From Uranotaenia lowii (lineage: Eukaryota > Arthropoda > Insecta > Diptera > Culicidae): a stretch of 64,000 bases of DNA. Position 1 is the first letter of the stretch. Each line of letters opens with the position of its first letter. Of this stretch, positions 33,901-45,036 are shown in pieces. A program made the translations under genes and the position numbers. The stretch covers positions 144,462,843 to 144,526,842 of the forward strand of contig NC_073693.1 of the NCBI RefSeq assembly GCF_029784155.1, in the 5' to 3' direction. The notes under the pieces were generated by a model. It was given only the letters and a program-made list of their open reading frames with translations. It was not told the origin of the DNA and did not search any database.

Positions 33901-34499
33901 TTCACGGGCACACTTGACATGGAATGACCCAATTGTTAGCTTTATATAGAACATTTTCTTAAAACTGCACTAAAAATTCAAATGCGGATGTCTCAGGATG
34001 ATCTGTACTTAACTGCAAGTAACACAGATTATGCCAACTAGCATTAGGAAGTTTTATTATGGTTTAATTATGGCATTTTTTTGTGCAGCCCGTTTTATGA
34101 CGGTTTTATTATGGTCATGCAGAATGCTTATATTTTTTTCCGACCATATGTATTCAGATGGTTTGGAAAACGCTAATAAAACTTTTACTAAACATACTGT
34201 TTTAGTTATTTTGAAAGAGTTATGAATGCTCTTTTTAAACTATAATAAAACACAAACCTAGAAGTTTGCTCCAAGCTTTCTTTTGCATGTTCTATAATAG
34301 CACTCAGTGCATGATTATTAAACCGCCATAAAACTTAGTGACAGTTCTCGATCAAGATGTCAAAACAGGACACGCTCAGATTAGATAGCACATATTTTAA
34401 TTGGAACTCCCATTTTTACACATTTTTGGTAAGTTATGCGTGTTGGTTTTAAGTTAAAATTAAAAAAAATACATCTTTGAAAACTTGAAATCACCTAAA
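30948..34499. other. Long gene-less stretch
   Basis: About 3.5 kb of mostly AT-rich DNA. A 142-codon plus-strand ORF (31159-31587) and a Lys/Arg-rich 111-codon ORF (31948-32283) have no recognisable domains and overlap ORFs on the opposite strand. A TAAG tail with a hairpin lies at 32641-32693. The repeated GTTTTATTATGG motif near 34040-34115 has inverted relatives near 34240, 35838 and 36405. Confidence 0.4.
32641..32693 (+). repeat. Hairpin followed by (TAAG)4
   Basis: TAACCCATTAGTAAACTT and AAGTTAACTAATGGGTAA pair with two mismatches around a 4-nt loop, directly followed by four TAAG repeats (32678-32693). The retrotransposon ending at 17305 has a TAAG tail of the same type, so this may be the extreme 3' end of a heavily truncated insertion. 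Confidence 0.5.
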
Positions 34500-34976
34500 G
34501 TGGTATGAATATCTTTACAATATGAGTATTGAGTAAAAGGGCCAAAATAGTAGGAAAAAAATTGTTTCTTGACGCCATCATTGATTCAAGATGGCGGTTT
34601 CCGCCCAAATTGGTAGTAGGTGAAAGGGCTTAACGAGTAGAAGTCGAATATTGCTGAAATCCAAGATGGTAGCTTTCTACAAACTTTAAAAATGCTCTAA
34701 ATCATTGAATATCGCATAAAACCTCCAAAATATGGGTATTTGTCAATTGGGATATGCTATAAAAAGTTTATTTTTGCATTCTGACGCTATCTTGAAATCC
34801 AGGATGGTGGCTTCAGCTGAACTTTAAAATACTGTAAATGAATGAAAAAAGCATGAAACTCCCAAATATATTGTATTGGGTGCTAAGGCTAAATGATAGA
34901 AGTCATATATCTCTTTTCGCGTTTCTCTGAAAATCTGTAAGTGACTAAAAATCCACAAAAACCACCACAATACAGA
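34500..34976 (+). repeat. ~136-bp array, second locus, forward arm (3 units)
   Basis: Cores at about 34590 (AAGATGGCGG), 34665 (AAGATGGTAG) and 34803 (GGATGGTGG), with the same flanking blocks as the array at 173-2455 (GGTAGTAGGTGAAAGGGCT, ACGAGTAGAAGTCGAA). The second unit is shortened. Confidence 0.75.
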
Positions 34977-35285
34977 CCCCGTTCGTTTTTGGCAACATTC
35001 GATTTTGGCAACATCGAATTTGGCACATGTGCCTAAATCAAACGGTTAACAGAAACAACATAACCTTTTAGTTTTCGCTAGAATAAGACTAATACAGTTA
35101 AGACATAATAGCATGATAAAAACAATAGAATTAAATTAATGGCAAAAAAAATCAAAAACTATAAACAAAACAAGAAAAAATCTAAATGCATTAGAAAAAT
35201 ACTAAAAAAAAATAAAAGTGATTTAAAATGATCTAAATTGTCTTAAAATAGTAGTTTTAATGTAGTATTACGTGAAAAAAGTTGT
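34977..35285. other. Spacer between inverted array arms
   Basis: Starts with GTTCGTTTTTGGCAACATTC and GATTTTGGCAACATC direct repeats, then becomes strongly A-rich. No coding sequence. It may be the remaining centre of a Foldback-like element or a separate insertion. Confidence 0.4.
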
Positions 35286-35667
35286 GTTCAAGCGATTTTC
35301 ATTGATTAACAGTATTTTAAATTCAGTGGAAGCTGCCGTCTTGGATTCCAAGATGGCGTCGGATAGAAAAAAATCGACATCTTCTAGCTTAGCCTTTTCA
35401 TTCAATGCTCGTATAGTGGTGGTTTAATGCGACTTTTTGTCAGCATTAAGCATTAAAAGTTGAGTGGATGCCGCCATCTTGGATTTCAAGTTGGCGTCTG
35501 ATAGCGAAATTCAACTTCTACTCGTTTAGCCCTTTCACCCGATACCCATTTTGTCGGGGTTTCATGCGATTTCAAGTCATTTACACCATTTTAAAGTTCA
35601 GCGGAAGCCGCCATCTTGGATTTCAAGATGGCGTCAGACAACGAAATTTGACTTCAACTCATGATTT
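35286..35667 (-). repeat. ~136-bp array, second locus, inverted arm (3 units)
   Basis: Cores near 35334 (GCTGCCGTCTTGG), 35470 (GCCGCCATCTTGG) and 35608 (GCCGCCATCTTGG), spaced ~136 bp, on the strand opposite to 34500-34976. The head-to-head layout matches the first locus. Confidence 0.75.
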
Positions 35668-36479
35668 ATTCCACGGGTCATTCAAAACCAATCCTTTTTT
35701 ATTCAAAAAGTCTGTCCTCATTTACTGTACTAATGATTAACAACTCAGAAATGAGGAACTCAACCTTAGCGTGTAATTCGTTGGCTTCCGAGAGAAACGT
35801 CAAATCGTAGCTTTTTTTGGGGTCATCATTAAACCATAATAAAACTATGAATTGACTCACGCCATGTTGGTTGCAAAATCGAAGGGCACAAAATGACGCC
35901 ATGTTGATGGATTCACAATGCAAGCATTGGACAATATTTTTTCAGGCCTTTTTCCATCAATTCCATCATGATTGACCATCAGATTTGACGAGGCGCATTT
36001 ATTTTAAGATACTATTTCATATACATCTTACCTAAAATCTTGACTGGCAGTAGAAAAGACGCTCATTATATGGTTAAAACATTGGTTTTTTAGCTATCAA
36101 TTTAACCAGATCATATCTGAATAATGCAATCATCATTCATCAACCATTATGGTTGCTGGAAAAAATAAAAAAAACTCCGAGAACTCACAGAATCGAAAAA
36201 AACCAAAAAATTTCTAACATGTTTAATAATAGCTGTTTAAAAGCTTTGGTGACCAACATTTATGCCCAACAATGATATGTCTTGATGACGTTTCTAGGGT
36301 AGGGCCAAATAGCCTGATTTATTAGAGTCCAGGTGATGTTATAGAATGCGCTTTAGCTTTTTATAAAGATTAATGCGATAGTCCAAACGAAATTTTGCTG
36401 ACCATAATAAAGCTAAAATTGATACTTGGGAATTCAAGTCGAACTCATATCATTATTCTTAAACTTTTTCTTTTCTCGG
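35668..36479. other. Gene-less stretch
   Basis: AT-rich. Contains ACGCCATGTTG twice (35861, 35896) and CCATAATAAA motifs. No supported feature. Confidence 0.4.
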
Positions 36480-36499
36480 ATAACTATAATTATAAAAAT

Positions 36500-36830
36500 T
36501 TCAACAATCTGATTGCTTTCGTACATTCAACAATGTATATGGTATATTGAACTATAGTTGTATGATTTATTTTGTGCATTCAACTATAAAAATAATAGAT
36601 TCAACTATATTGCACTATTGATGTCATACATTCAACAATAACTATTGTAAAATCAACTAAAATTATATCAATATTATCAACTATTATTATATGATTTAAT
36701 ATAATTTAATTTGATTTAATTATAAGTATGATAGATTCAACTATAATAATATGATTGATTTAATCATAAATATGATAGATTCAATTTTATTCCTATGATT
36801 GATTCACTGAGCTCAGCTATAAATATTGTA
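36500..36830. repeat. AT-rich degenerate tandem repeat
   Basis: Repeated GATTCAACTATAA / ATATGATTGATT-type blocks at irregular ~25-35-bp spacing, low complexity and partly self-complementary. Confidence 0.6.
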
Positions 36831-36835
36831 AATTT

Positions 36836-36884
36836 AAATTCTGTTTATATTGGAAGTTAATAACTTCCAATATAAACTGAATTT
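36836..36884. repeat. Near-perfect 23-bp-arm palindrome
   Basis: 36836-36858 and 36862-36884 are inverted complements with one mismatch and a 3-nt loop (AAT). Core: TTTATATTGGAAGTT. Confidence 0.85.
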
Positions 36885-36892
36885 AAAATTCA

Positions 36893-37133
36893 GGTCAGGT
36901 CCTCTAGCATCATGGCGGCTAAAACGAACTAGATGCAACATGCTGAAATAATAAAGTAAAAAAAAAAATAAAACGTAGCCATAAAATTATTCCGAAAAAA
37001 CTTCAAGTTATCATATCTGAAGATGATTTTTTTCGGAATAATTTTATGGCTACGTTTTATTTTATTTAACTTTATTATTTCAGCATGTTGCACCCAGTTC
37101 GTTTTAGCCGCCATGATGCTAGAAGACCTGACC
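36893..37133. repeat. Long hairpin (~106-bp arms), foldback/MITE
   Basis: 36893-37000 and 37028-37133 are near-perfect inverted complements. The outer end is GGTCAGGTC(C/T)TCTAGC, then CATCATGGCGGCTAAAAC. The loop is ~27 nt and itself contains CTTCA...TGAAG. The arms carry ATGGCGGC, as do the 136-bp arrays. Non-coding. Confidence 0.85.
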
Positions 37134-37589
37134 GAAAATCCCGATATTCACGTCTTGGTTCCTCCGCTGTTGTTCTTTTTGCATCTTGATGCATTGTTGT
37201 CCAGGAAATTGTGCGTCTTAACTAATCGGCCCCGGAAGACGTCCGTGTTCTGCACCCGGCGAAGATTGACCTTGTGGGGAGAGAATTTACTCAATATCAT
37301 GACATAAATCGATTATTCGCTATACCATAATGCTAGATTCCTGTGGGATCCTGCCAGGATCGCGTAAATGAACGTCGAAACACACGTCGATTTCACGAGC
37401 AGCCAGAGTAGGTGTACCTTTCCTAATTCCAGGGTATGTCGGCCTACGACCCGACCGCTGTCAGGAACTGGTAGAGAAAAATGTTTTCTCATCGCCGGAG
37501 AGCGCTTGCGCTTCGCCACCGTTGTCAGGAACTGCCGGCTTAGCCTTGAAAACTGCGATACGATCGCTTACTTTAAAAAAAATACATTG
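37134..37589. other. Moderately GC-rich unique stretch
   Basis: No repeat similarity to the rest of the window. ORFs on both strands overlap without recognisable motifs. Confidence 0.3.
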
Positions 37590-37815
37590 GCACTAAACCC
37601 ATTATCAGGCTCGGTTTCACAGAAGAAACAAAAATGATTTTGATTGTTCAGGTCAAATAACAATTTTCAACAAATAACAAACTTAAAAGTTATATATTAC
37701 TCATTTAAACATAACTCAACAATTCTGCAAAAAATCATGAATGAATGTTGAACCAGAACGGAGCTTTTAAGATCCCAGGGTTTGAGAAATTCAAAAATGT
37801 CTCCAAATCGACTCA
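37590..37815 (+). repeat. Dispersed repeat D, copy 1
   Basis: Shares ordered blocks with 47440-47775 and 62395-62850: GAAACAAAAATGAT, TTCTGCAAAAAATCATG, GGTTTGAGAAATTCAAAAATG and CCAAATCGACTCAGTCTA. In copies 1 and 2, mariner-type transposase pieces lie downstream (this copy: 38440-38655), so D may be noncoding sequence of a mariner-like element. Confidence 0.65.
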
Positions 37816-37921
37816 GTCTACCACCTCAGTTCGGTATGTGGCTAAAAAGGGAAATTCCCTCTCCGCACCGCCCATCGTAGCAAAGGTAAGATCTAGGTCC
37901 ATAAGATATCTAGGTCTAAAG

Positions 37922-38419
37922 TAAGGTTGCCAGAATTTTTTCCACTCCCATCCGGGCCTACCAATTCCGGGCATTTTTTCAAAAAAACCTGGCAAAATCC
38001 GGGCATGGATTTCAAATTTTCAAATCCAAAAACCGGGCAAAAACCGGGCAAAATTTAGGTGTTATTATATATAAATGCAAAGAAAAAATGCAAAAAAATC
38101 GAAATTAATATTTTAATAATGAAATTGCAGACTTCCAACAACTTTTTGAACACTTATATATTTAAAGGTTTATAAAAGTAAATCAGCAAAATTATTTGAA
38201 ACAACCGTTGAAAATTTCCATACCGATAATCGATTTTGCTGAAACTTACTCAAAAACTTTGTTTTTTTTTGGTTTCTTTGTGAAAATTGTGGAAAAATCC
38301 GGGCAATATCCGGACTTTTTTCACGATATCCGGGCAACCGGGCCGGACCGGACTTTCTCGAAATTTTGCATCAAATATCCGGGCAAACCCGGATAAAACC
38401 GGGCAATCTGGCAAGCTTA
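37922..38419. mobile_element. hAT-like MITE, 498 bp, 8-bp target duplication
   Basis: 13-bp terminal inverted repeats TAAGGTTGCCAGA / TCTGGCAAGCTTA (one mismatch), flanked by GTCTAAAG at 37914-37921 and 38420-38427. An 8-bp duplication fits hAT-type elements. Repeated CCGGGCA(A) blocks near both ends (37957-38062, 38299-38407) act as subterminal repeats. Non-coding. Confidence 0.75.
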
Positions 38420-38439
38420 GTCTAAAGACATATTAGAAG

Positions 38440-38655
38440 CAGAAAAAGACGAAGCCGAATATAAAATAAGCTGCTTCCTTTAAACCAAGAGCTAGTCAAT
38501 TATATGATAAACTGCTGAGTGGAAAATCGCTGTTCGTTATCATCGACGACGAAATCTATTGCAAGGTTTATTACAAAACGCTTTCAGCTGATCAGTATTA
38601 CACTGTTCGGGATGGCCAAAGTTTTGACAAAACGGCGACACCAATTTTACTTTAA
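38440..38655 (+). pseudogene. Tc1/mariner-type transposase fragment
   Basis: An open frame reading KPRASQLYDKLLSGKS, then LFVIIDDEIYCKVYYKTL and SADQYYTVRDGQSFDK, ending in TAA near 38655. It corresponds to the start of a DDE catalytic domain; the IIDDE block aligns with the first catalytic Asp region (MDDETYVKAD) of the DD37E copies. No start codon, HTH region or second catalytic Asp is attached. A hAT-like MITE has landed just upstream. Dead fragment. Confidence 0.6.
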
Positions 38656-39318
38656 TAAAATTAGCAATTATAAAACTTAAGACCCAAAATTGAGTACTTT
38701 AGCCGACCAACTTAACTGATTTTTGCTGCAAAGATTGAAAATATTGAGAAAGATTTTTCACTATTGATAGAAGTTGGATAGCAAAACTTCAGGTTATTCA
38801 TCAAATCTTCTTTCGTTGCTACTTACAACAGTTTGCAAAACGGACGTTCTCTATCGTGAGTGTTGCAAAACCGAGCATTCAGATTCTTTTCACCTTTTTA
38901 TTCATTCACACATGTAGATTGACATTTTTAGAAACAATCACTCGATGTGTAAGTTTTCGCTCTCTACTCCTCTTCAAGTGAGGTCTGAATCGGGTGCATA
39001 CCTTCGCAATATAAGCATCTGACTTTAAAGCTCACACCTCAGAGATGGAATCCTTCAGAAAATCGACACTTGGGTGAGAAAATCCACAGGTCTTCGCACA
39101 TATTAAATAGTCGAGAACTTCACATCCAGACTGCTCGGAGGCTTAAGATCCTTCGGCCAAAATTTCATACTCTCCTAGCCAGGTTTGGGTCTTCTAGATC
39201 TTTTAGCCAGGTTTGGATCCAATTTGAGGTATGGCACTTTGTTTGAAAACAAACTTCTCAGGTTCATCGAAGTTTGCCCTAATCCAAGGAAGCACATGAT
39301 TCTTCGAAATGTCCATAG
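38656..39318. other. Gene-less stretch
   Basis: AT-rich, with no supported feature. CTAGCCAGGTTTGGGTCTTCTAG and TTAGCCAGGTTTGGATCC (39174-39222) form a short direct duplication. Confidence 0.4.
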
Positions 39319-39840
39319 CCCATTTATTACGAAACGCTCCTAGGGGGGGAAGGGGGTGAGCTCTAGTGTTACAAATTGTGACAAAGGGGAGGGGGAGAGG
39401 TGTGCTCAACATTACGTAACAATTTCTTTCATTCAACGATTTTCATTCTGCTCGCAACTATGTAATTTGCAGTAAAGCCAATTTCATGCCATATTAAGCC
39501 AATTCTGACAAATCCGAAATGTTGAGCAAACTAAAGTTAGCTGAAAAGCTCTCAACTACAACATCTTTGAAACTGGTTTGTATTCCAAAGATTTTTCAAG
39601 AGATTTCCCTATACTCTGAATTGCATTGCTATGAAACTTTCGTTTGAAAACCGAATATTATGAAGAATATTCTACATATAAAAGCTAAACTATCAGTTAA
39701 AAGCGTGATCAATTCGTAACATGGCTATCAATAAGTATGAACAGAAAGTTATAACTATTGAGTACTAAGACGTAATCAGGACAGAAATGGGAGGAAAGGG
39801 GTTAAATATGCATTTTTTTGCGTTACGTAATTTATGAATG
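39319..39840. mobile_element. Possible MITE with ATTACG(T)AACGC ends
   Basis: The left end (CATTTATTACGAAACGC, 39319) and right end (GCGTTACGTAATTTATG, ending about 39838) are imperfect inverted complements of ~17 bp. G-rich blocks (39341-39359, 39386-39400) and an internal ATTACGTAAC follow the left end. It truncates the mariner relic that begins at about 39845. The family is uncertain. Confidence 0.4.
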
Positions 39841-39844
39841 CTGT

Positions 39845-40480
39845 CATATAGGCTGCAGTATTAACTTTTACTCCACATTTTATGAAAACAAGCGACATTT
39901 TTAATCTATTCGAAGCAACAGCTCCAAGTTCCATGTTTCTGCCTGATGGGATGATTGTAAATTTAAATTTCACATTCCCTGGAATATCCTTAGCTTTTAG
40001 GGGTGAAATATATCGATCCGTACGTAAGTTGAACACCTGGTCAATCGAAAAAAAATGTAGTCTGAGATCCCGACAATCAGCTGCTTCTTCTTCAACTTAG
40101 ATAGAAATCGTTCCGAGTGCACACGTGACACGTCACAGTGGTTATAATTGTTCTGTTTTCAAATGGCGTTTTTCTTACCTTTGGTGGTGCATTTGAGTCA
40201 TCTTTGATCAACTATTGCATGGAGAAATTCGAAATATTCGCTTCTTTAGCAAGCATCCGGATTGATCTACTGGATTGCGCCTTACTCTCGTCTAGACCGA
40301 TTTTACCACTTCCACAGTGGTCCATCAAGGAAATAATGTTTCACGTAGTAAACAGTCGCTAGATGGTATCCTACAGCCGCTGCAATTTGCTTTGAATAAT
40401 TTTTAATAAACTTGTTACTATCTTTTTTGGGTAAATCTAGCCGATATAGCATAAACTACTGCATAATTTACATCAATGGA
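39845..40480 (-). pseudogene. mariner-type transposase relic
   Basis: Minus strand, reading from 40480 down. An N-terminal helix-turn-helix region is split over frames (AAVGYHLATVYYVKH; VRRNPV; LAKEANISNFSM). A catalytic-domain start follows: FFSIDQVFNLRTDRYISPLK, KAKDIPGNVKFKF, then GAVASNRLKMSLVFIKCG and VKVNTAAYM near 39850-39900. The second and third catalytic acids are absent because another element begins at about 39840. The HTH matches the fragment at 47790-48000, so they are probably the same family. Many frameshifts; not functional. Confidence 0.65.
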
Positions 40481-40949
40481 CTGATGAAGGTTAGAGTTAG
40501 TACACACGCAAATAGAAATCCTCAAAAATTGTTATAAACAACCGAAATCAGGTTGCTATACATTTTTGCATTTTTTTTATTAGTCATACTGAAAGTTTAT
40601 TAAAAAAATTTCAGAGAAATTCTTTTTTTCGTATTCTATATAAAAAAAATCTCTCTAGAATTTCATCCCGCCGAACATGCCATATGAAATTTCGAATCTT
40701 AATTACATAGTTCAAATCATTGTCAGAGTGTTTAATTGCACTCAGAGCGACCGGCACAAATTTTTTTTTGCCTCCTCTGTTTTGAGACATATGTATTTGA
40801 AAATTTTAAACTTTACAAAATAACGATGTTTTTCCTTCAAATGTTTCCCTTTTGAAAACCCTGATTAAGGTAATCAAATATTTATGAATGTGCTGATGTT
40901 TCTCTGTTGAAACAAACTTCAACTCCAATCTAAGCTGTAAAACCAGAAG
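40481..40949. other. Gene-less AT-rich stretch
   Basis: No supported feature. Confidence 0.4.
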
Positions 40950-41850
40950 CGCATCGAGAGCCATCTCTTGATACCGAGCAATCTCGGAACTAGCAAAACT
41001 TGTGGAGGGATCAGAAAATCTTATAATTTAATCAAACTGGTATCGCGACATAAACCTCCACGTCCGTCCGAGTGCCAGCTTTCTTCGCTTTCAGAGGCAA
41101 AGTTAAATTGAAAGCTGCGAACAAGAAAAAGCGGTGGGCTCAGCTGGGCGTTCGCCATGATGACTCACTGACCCGGAGATAATCCTTTGTCCGGGGCGAG
41201 GCGGGAATTCATGTCCGTCCTTCCCGAGGGACCCAATCCGGGGAAGCTACTTATTTAGGCGTGGGCGACGTCTTCATCACTCTTGAGGGTCCCTTCGGGA
41301 AATACGAGGAGATACTAGCTGTGCCACCGGAAGCAAATTGGGCTCGTTCCGAGAAATCGTAATCGACACGGCTGCTTGAGAAAATCCAACCGAGGTGATT
41401 CATTTGTCCGGGAAAATCGGGGCTCTGGCTGCTGGCAGGAGTTCTGCAAACACTTTCGTGTCGTCCTGTGTCGCTTATTTGCACGTTGTCCGTCCAAATC
41501 CGAACAGAACCGGTAATTACCCATTGACGTTTCATTTATTAATAAGATTAATCATCGGCTCTGACACATCTGACACAACCTCCCCGATTTATCGATTCCG
41601 AGCCTCCGGTCCCCAGATTTCGGATCAAACCGAGAAACGTGGGAGGGTGATTTTATGTGTGTGCTTGTGTGATTGCGTGTATCGGAATGTACTTATGTGG
41701 GCGTGTGAATTGGGATCAATGCTGCTGCTGCATGGATTTTGTTTGCCCAGGACATAAATCAATAGCTCTTGTACACAATTAAGATTCAACAGCGGTGGCA
41801 ACATGAACCTGTCGAATCGACTACGAGCTGCATGTTCCATCCAATTGGCT
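40950..41850. other. GC-richer non-repetitive island
   Basis: Higher G+C than its surroundings and no similarity to the repeats here. It contains ORFs of 94 codons (minus, 41251-41535) and 120 codons (plus, 41395-41757) that overlap on opposite strands and show no recognisable motifs. A TGTGTGTGCTTGTGTG tract lies at about 41655. Candidate host exon or regulatory DNA only. Confidence 0.25.
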
Positions 41851-43570
41851 ATCATAATATTTCAAAATCCATTCCCAGTTTTATGCAGCGATGACTGCAT
41901 CATGACTCAAAAATGTAAGTTTTGATATCATAATGCTTCATGCTGTCTCTTTTTTAAAAACGTTGTTACATTTTGTCCTGATTTTTGATATATTTGTTTA
42001 TTTCAAGTTCACTTCAAGAAATTCAAAGGCCCGGTCTGGTTGTCCGGATTTCGATAAAATGCCCGAATTTATTCACTTTATTTGCAAAATCAAACAAAAT
42101 TCTCTCATTAAGGCACTATGATTTTTTTAATTTACCGAATTAAAACAAAATTTGTAATGCAAGCTTAAACAGAATAATCATTAACGGTTTCTGGATGCTT
42201 AAAATACGATTTTAAAACGCCTGATGTGTTTTGTTGAAAAAAATGATTCAAGTGCTTTCGTTATTTATTTTTGTTGAGTAGTTCCTGAACTTAGCCAAAA
42301 TTAGCTTGGTATTGCCTGGATTTTGAACTGAAAATTTTGTGATCAAATGCTCTGATATTGTTAGGTTTTTAGATAAAATTGCCCAGATACGTGCGGAAAA
42401 AATTCTGAAAACCTCAATTTACAAAATATAAATTGATTTATTTGTTTTTTTTTTTTAATAAATCGATAAGAATGTATTCAGTTAGATTGAGAATAGAATG
42501 ATATTAATTTTGTGATCTCATGAGAATTTCAATAATGTAAAAAATCCAATTGAAAAATCAAGAAACGTTAGATATTCTCCACTTCTTGCTTTTATGCTAA
42601 AAAGTTAAAAAAAAACTGAACAAAATTTAAAATACAAACATGTTTAACTTTGTAGAACTTAAACTCATAATACACGTACACAATAAGTTTGTAATTTATA
42701 AATTCAAGTCTCGAGAAAAATATGATCTAAGATCCAAAACAGAGGTATGCACTCGCTTCTTAATAAATATGATAAAGATAAAATTTTAATAAACAAGATG
42801 GTCATAAAAATCAGAGTAGATTATTTCATGCAGACAAATATCGAATGCATAATTGATATCGAAAACCGAACTGAATATGAAATTTGGTTAAAACTGTTTA
42901 AGATATTTGAAGCATAAAAAGATCTCAAAATTTTATACCATGAGAGATGCTGTTTTTAGACAATAAATATAGTGATGTGCCATGTCTGAAAATTTGGCGA
43001 AAACAGAAAGAGAATTGATTAAAACTGCTTAAAATGGCAACAAATTTCATCAAATCATTCTTTGGTCACTTTTTGACCCTGGTGGAAGGCACTACCATTA
43101 TCCTTTCTTCGAATATAATTTGGTGACGAAAGATGTTAATACGGGGAATTGAAATTAAAAAATATGAGGAAGCATGACCTTTATGGGTTAAATTGATATA
43201 AAATATTTGCGAAGCGAAAAACAACGAACTGATCCATGTTCAAAATTGTGTAAGTTGTAAAGATCCACTTAACGTAATATGACAGAAATATTACAAAATT
43301 ATTCCAAAAACTGTCTCGTTTCACTCCATTTTACGGTACCAATCATGCTTCATGAACATGATCTGCTTATATACATGTACATTATTTCTGTAAAATTCAA
43401 AGGCTCAACAAAGTTTGTCGGGTCAGCTATATTTTCATATAAAATCAATTAAAAGATAACAAAATAATCATAAATTTAACCTAAAAACGAAAATTTTACA
43501 GTGCTGCCAGATATTGGATTTGTCTATTAATGTAAAGATTTTCAATAAATAATTAAAAAAATAACAATAC
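41851..43570. other. Gene-less AT-rich stretch with transposon remnants
   Basis: 42028-42070 (GGCCCGGTCTGGTTGTCCGG, ATGCCCGAATT) and 42314-42390 (ATTGCCTGGATTTTG, AATTGCCCAGATACG) resemble decayed pieces of the CCGGGCA-rich MITE at 37922. 43402-43430 (TTTGTCGGGTCAGCTAT) resembles the Helitron-like 3' end. Otherwise nothing supported. Confidence 0.4.
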
Positions 43571-43572
43571 TA

Positions 43573-44286
43573 CACTCAGAGGAAATCTTATTATAAATTT
43601 AATAAGATACATCTTATGAACCACTTTTTTGCGTCCAAACTAATTTTTCATAAGAGTGTTATGAAATTCTTTCAATTTTCATACGATGTTCTTATGAAAA
43701 ATAGAAGAAACGGCATTGTGAAAAAATGATGAACACATTCATTCATAGCATCAATTTTTTTTTCATCATCTAACAGTACGAAGCAATCGCCAGTTCATAG
43801 TTATTATAGTTTTCCTTCAATGTTAAATGTTATTGTTATCTCAAGAATGGTAAGTTCGATTTGATGTTTTTGGTGTGAACGTTGAATATATTAGTAAACT
43901 AAAATACATTATTTGTTTACTTTTCAGCAAGCTGATCGGCAAAAAACGAAAAGCCTAAGATTAAGATGCGGCAAAAAAAAACTTTGATGGAGTCGTCTGT
44001 TGATGCGCTGCTGATGGTGACCATGAAGGATTTAATTTGAAACAAATTTGGCAAACAATAAAGTGAATGTTTTCAACATGAAATATCGAGAATTTTTCTT
44101 ATTAGAAAGCGATTTACTGTTTCCATAAGAATCTCTTATGAAAAGCAACAACCTCTCATTGAAGTAGGCGTTCATCTTCAGAATTCATTCGCGTCATAAG
44201 ACAATCTTATGAATTTCATTAATTTTTCTTATGGCGCCACTTCATAAGAGAATCTTATGGCATACATAATAGTATTTTTCTGAGTG
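43573..44286. mobile_element. TA-flanked MITE (714 bp) with CTTATGA-rich ends
   Basis: Inverted ends CACTCAGA...AAAT..TTATTAT (43573) and its complement ending TTTTTCTGAGTG (44286); similarity extends ~45 bp. Flanked by TA (43571-43572, 44287-44288). CTTATGA / TCATAAG motifs recur as subterminal repeats. The interior has an intron-like segment (43857-43928). No transposase is present. Confidence 0.7.
43835..43985 (+). other. Intron-like GT...AG segment inside the MITE
   Basis: CAAGAATG|GTAAGTTCG (donor GT at about 43849-43850) and, about 80 nt later, TTTACTTTTCAG|CAAGCTG (acceptor). Splicing of an ~80-nt intron looks possible and is of typical insect size. The flanking sequence is not recognisable as protein-coding. 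It may be captured host sequence or chance. Confidence 0.3.
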
Positions 44287-44288
44287 TA

Positions 44289-45034
44289 CAGTATTGGTCA
44301 AAACCACTTTACATAAATTGAAAACATGTGAACTTGACAAGGCAGCTTCTGAAATTAGAACTCATTAGGGTTAACCAAAAAAAAAAAACAATGCAACTGC
44401 TTTTGGAGCATCACATATTTGGCTCCTGACTCTCTTGAAACTGTTTTTGAATGATAATGTTCGAACCACAAATACAGTTGGAATGAAAGGCCAAATTAGG
44501 ATAGGAAAGCTACAAATATTAATGATGAACGAAAAAATCAATAAAAGAGGAAACAACAACTGAATTTTATATCTTAACAAGCAACGATTCTCATAATTTG
44601 TAACGTTACAAAATTTCTATTTGCGTATTTCCTTTTGAATCTGGTTCTTTAAAAAACCCCAAAAATTTGGTTAAGAAATGACAACGGATACCTAAACGAC
44701 TAAATGCGATTGAAGAAAAAGGAAAAAACAGGGCGCAGATCTAGAAAAAACGCAAAAAAACAACACCAAACAGCTTAACTATTTAGCAATTGGACTACCA
44801 ATCGTTTAAAAACTAGGCGTTGAAAAAGGTTCCTTTATTCTTATGACTCTTACTCCATCTTGTATAAGTCATTAAAATGCAGCTGTTAGCCTTTATTAGG
44901 TCTTAGTCAATCCATTGACTATGTTTTTTTTTATTTCCAAGAACCGTGTTAGAATTTTTACTTAAATAACTTAAAATTTCCTTGAAACATTTAGACTTTT
45001 CTGAATTTTTCATTTCCAAGATTCTAAGTTAACT
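44289..45034. other. Gene-less AT-rich stretch
   Basis: Just after the MITE, CAGTATTGGTCAAAACCACTT (44289-44310) resembles a Tc1-type terminus, but no partner end was found. Nothing else supported. Confidence 0.35.
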
Positions 45035-45036
45035 TA

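Noticed and set aside
34031..34225. 64-codon ORF with hydrophobic stretch
   Set aside because: Built on repeated GTTTTATTATGG and TTTTT-rich sequence; no evidence of a real protein.
36500..36830. Origin of replication or matrix-attachment element
   Set aside because: AT-rich tandem words alone are not evidence; reported only as a low-complexity repeat.
41251..41535. 94-codon minus-strand ORF in a GC-rich island
   Set aside because: Overlaps a longer plus-strand ORF with no recognisable content in either. Kept only as part of the island entry.
44289..45034. Tc1-like element beginning CAGTATTGGTCAAAACC
   Set aside because: No matching inverted end and no transposase remnant found nearby.
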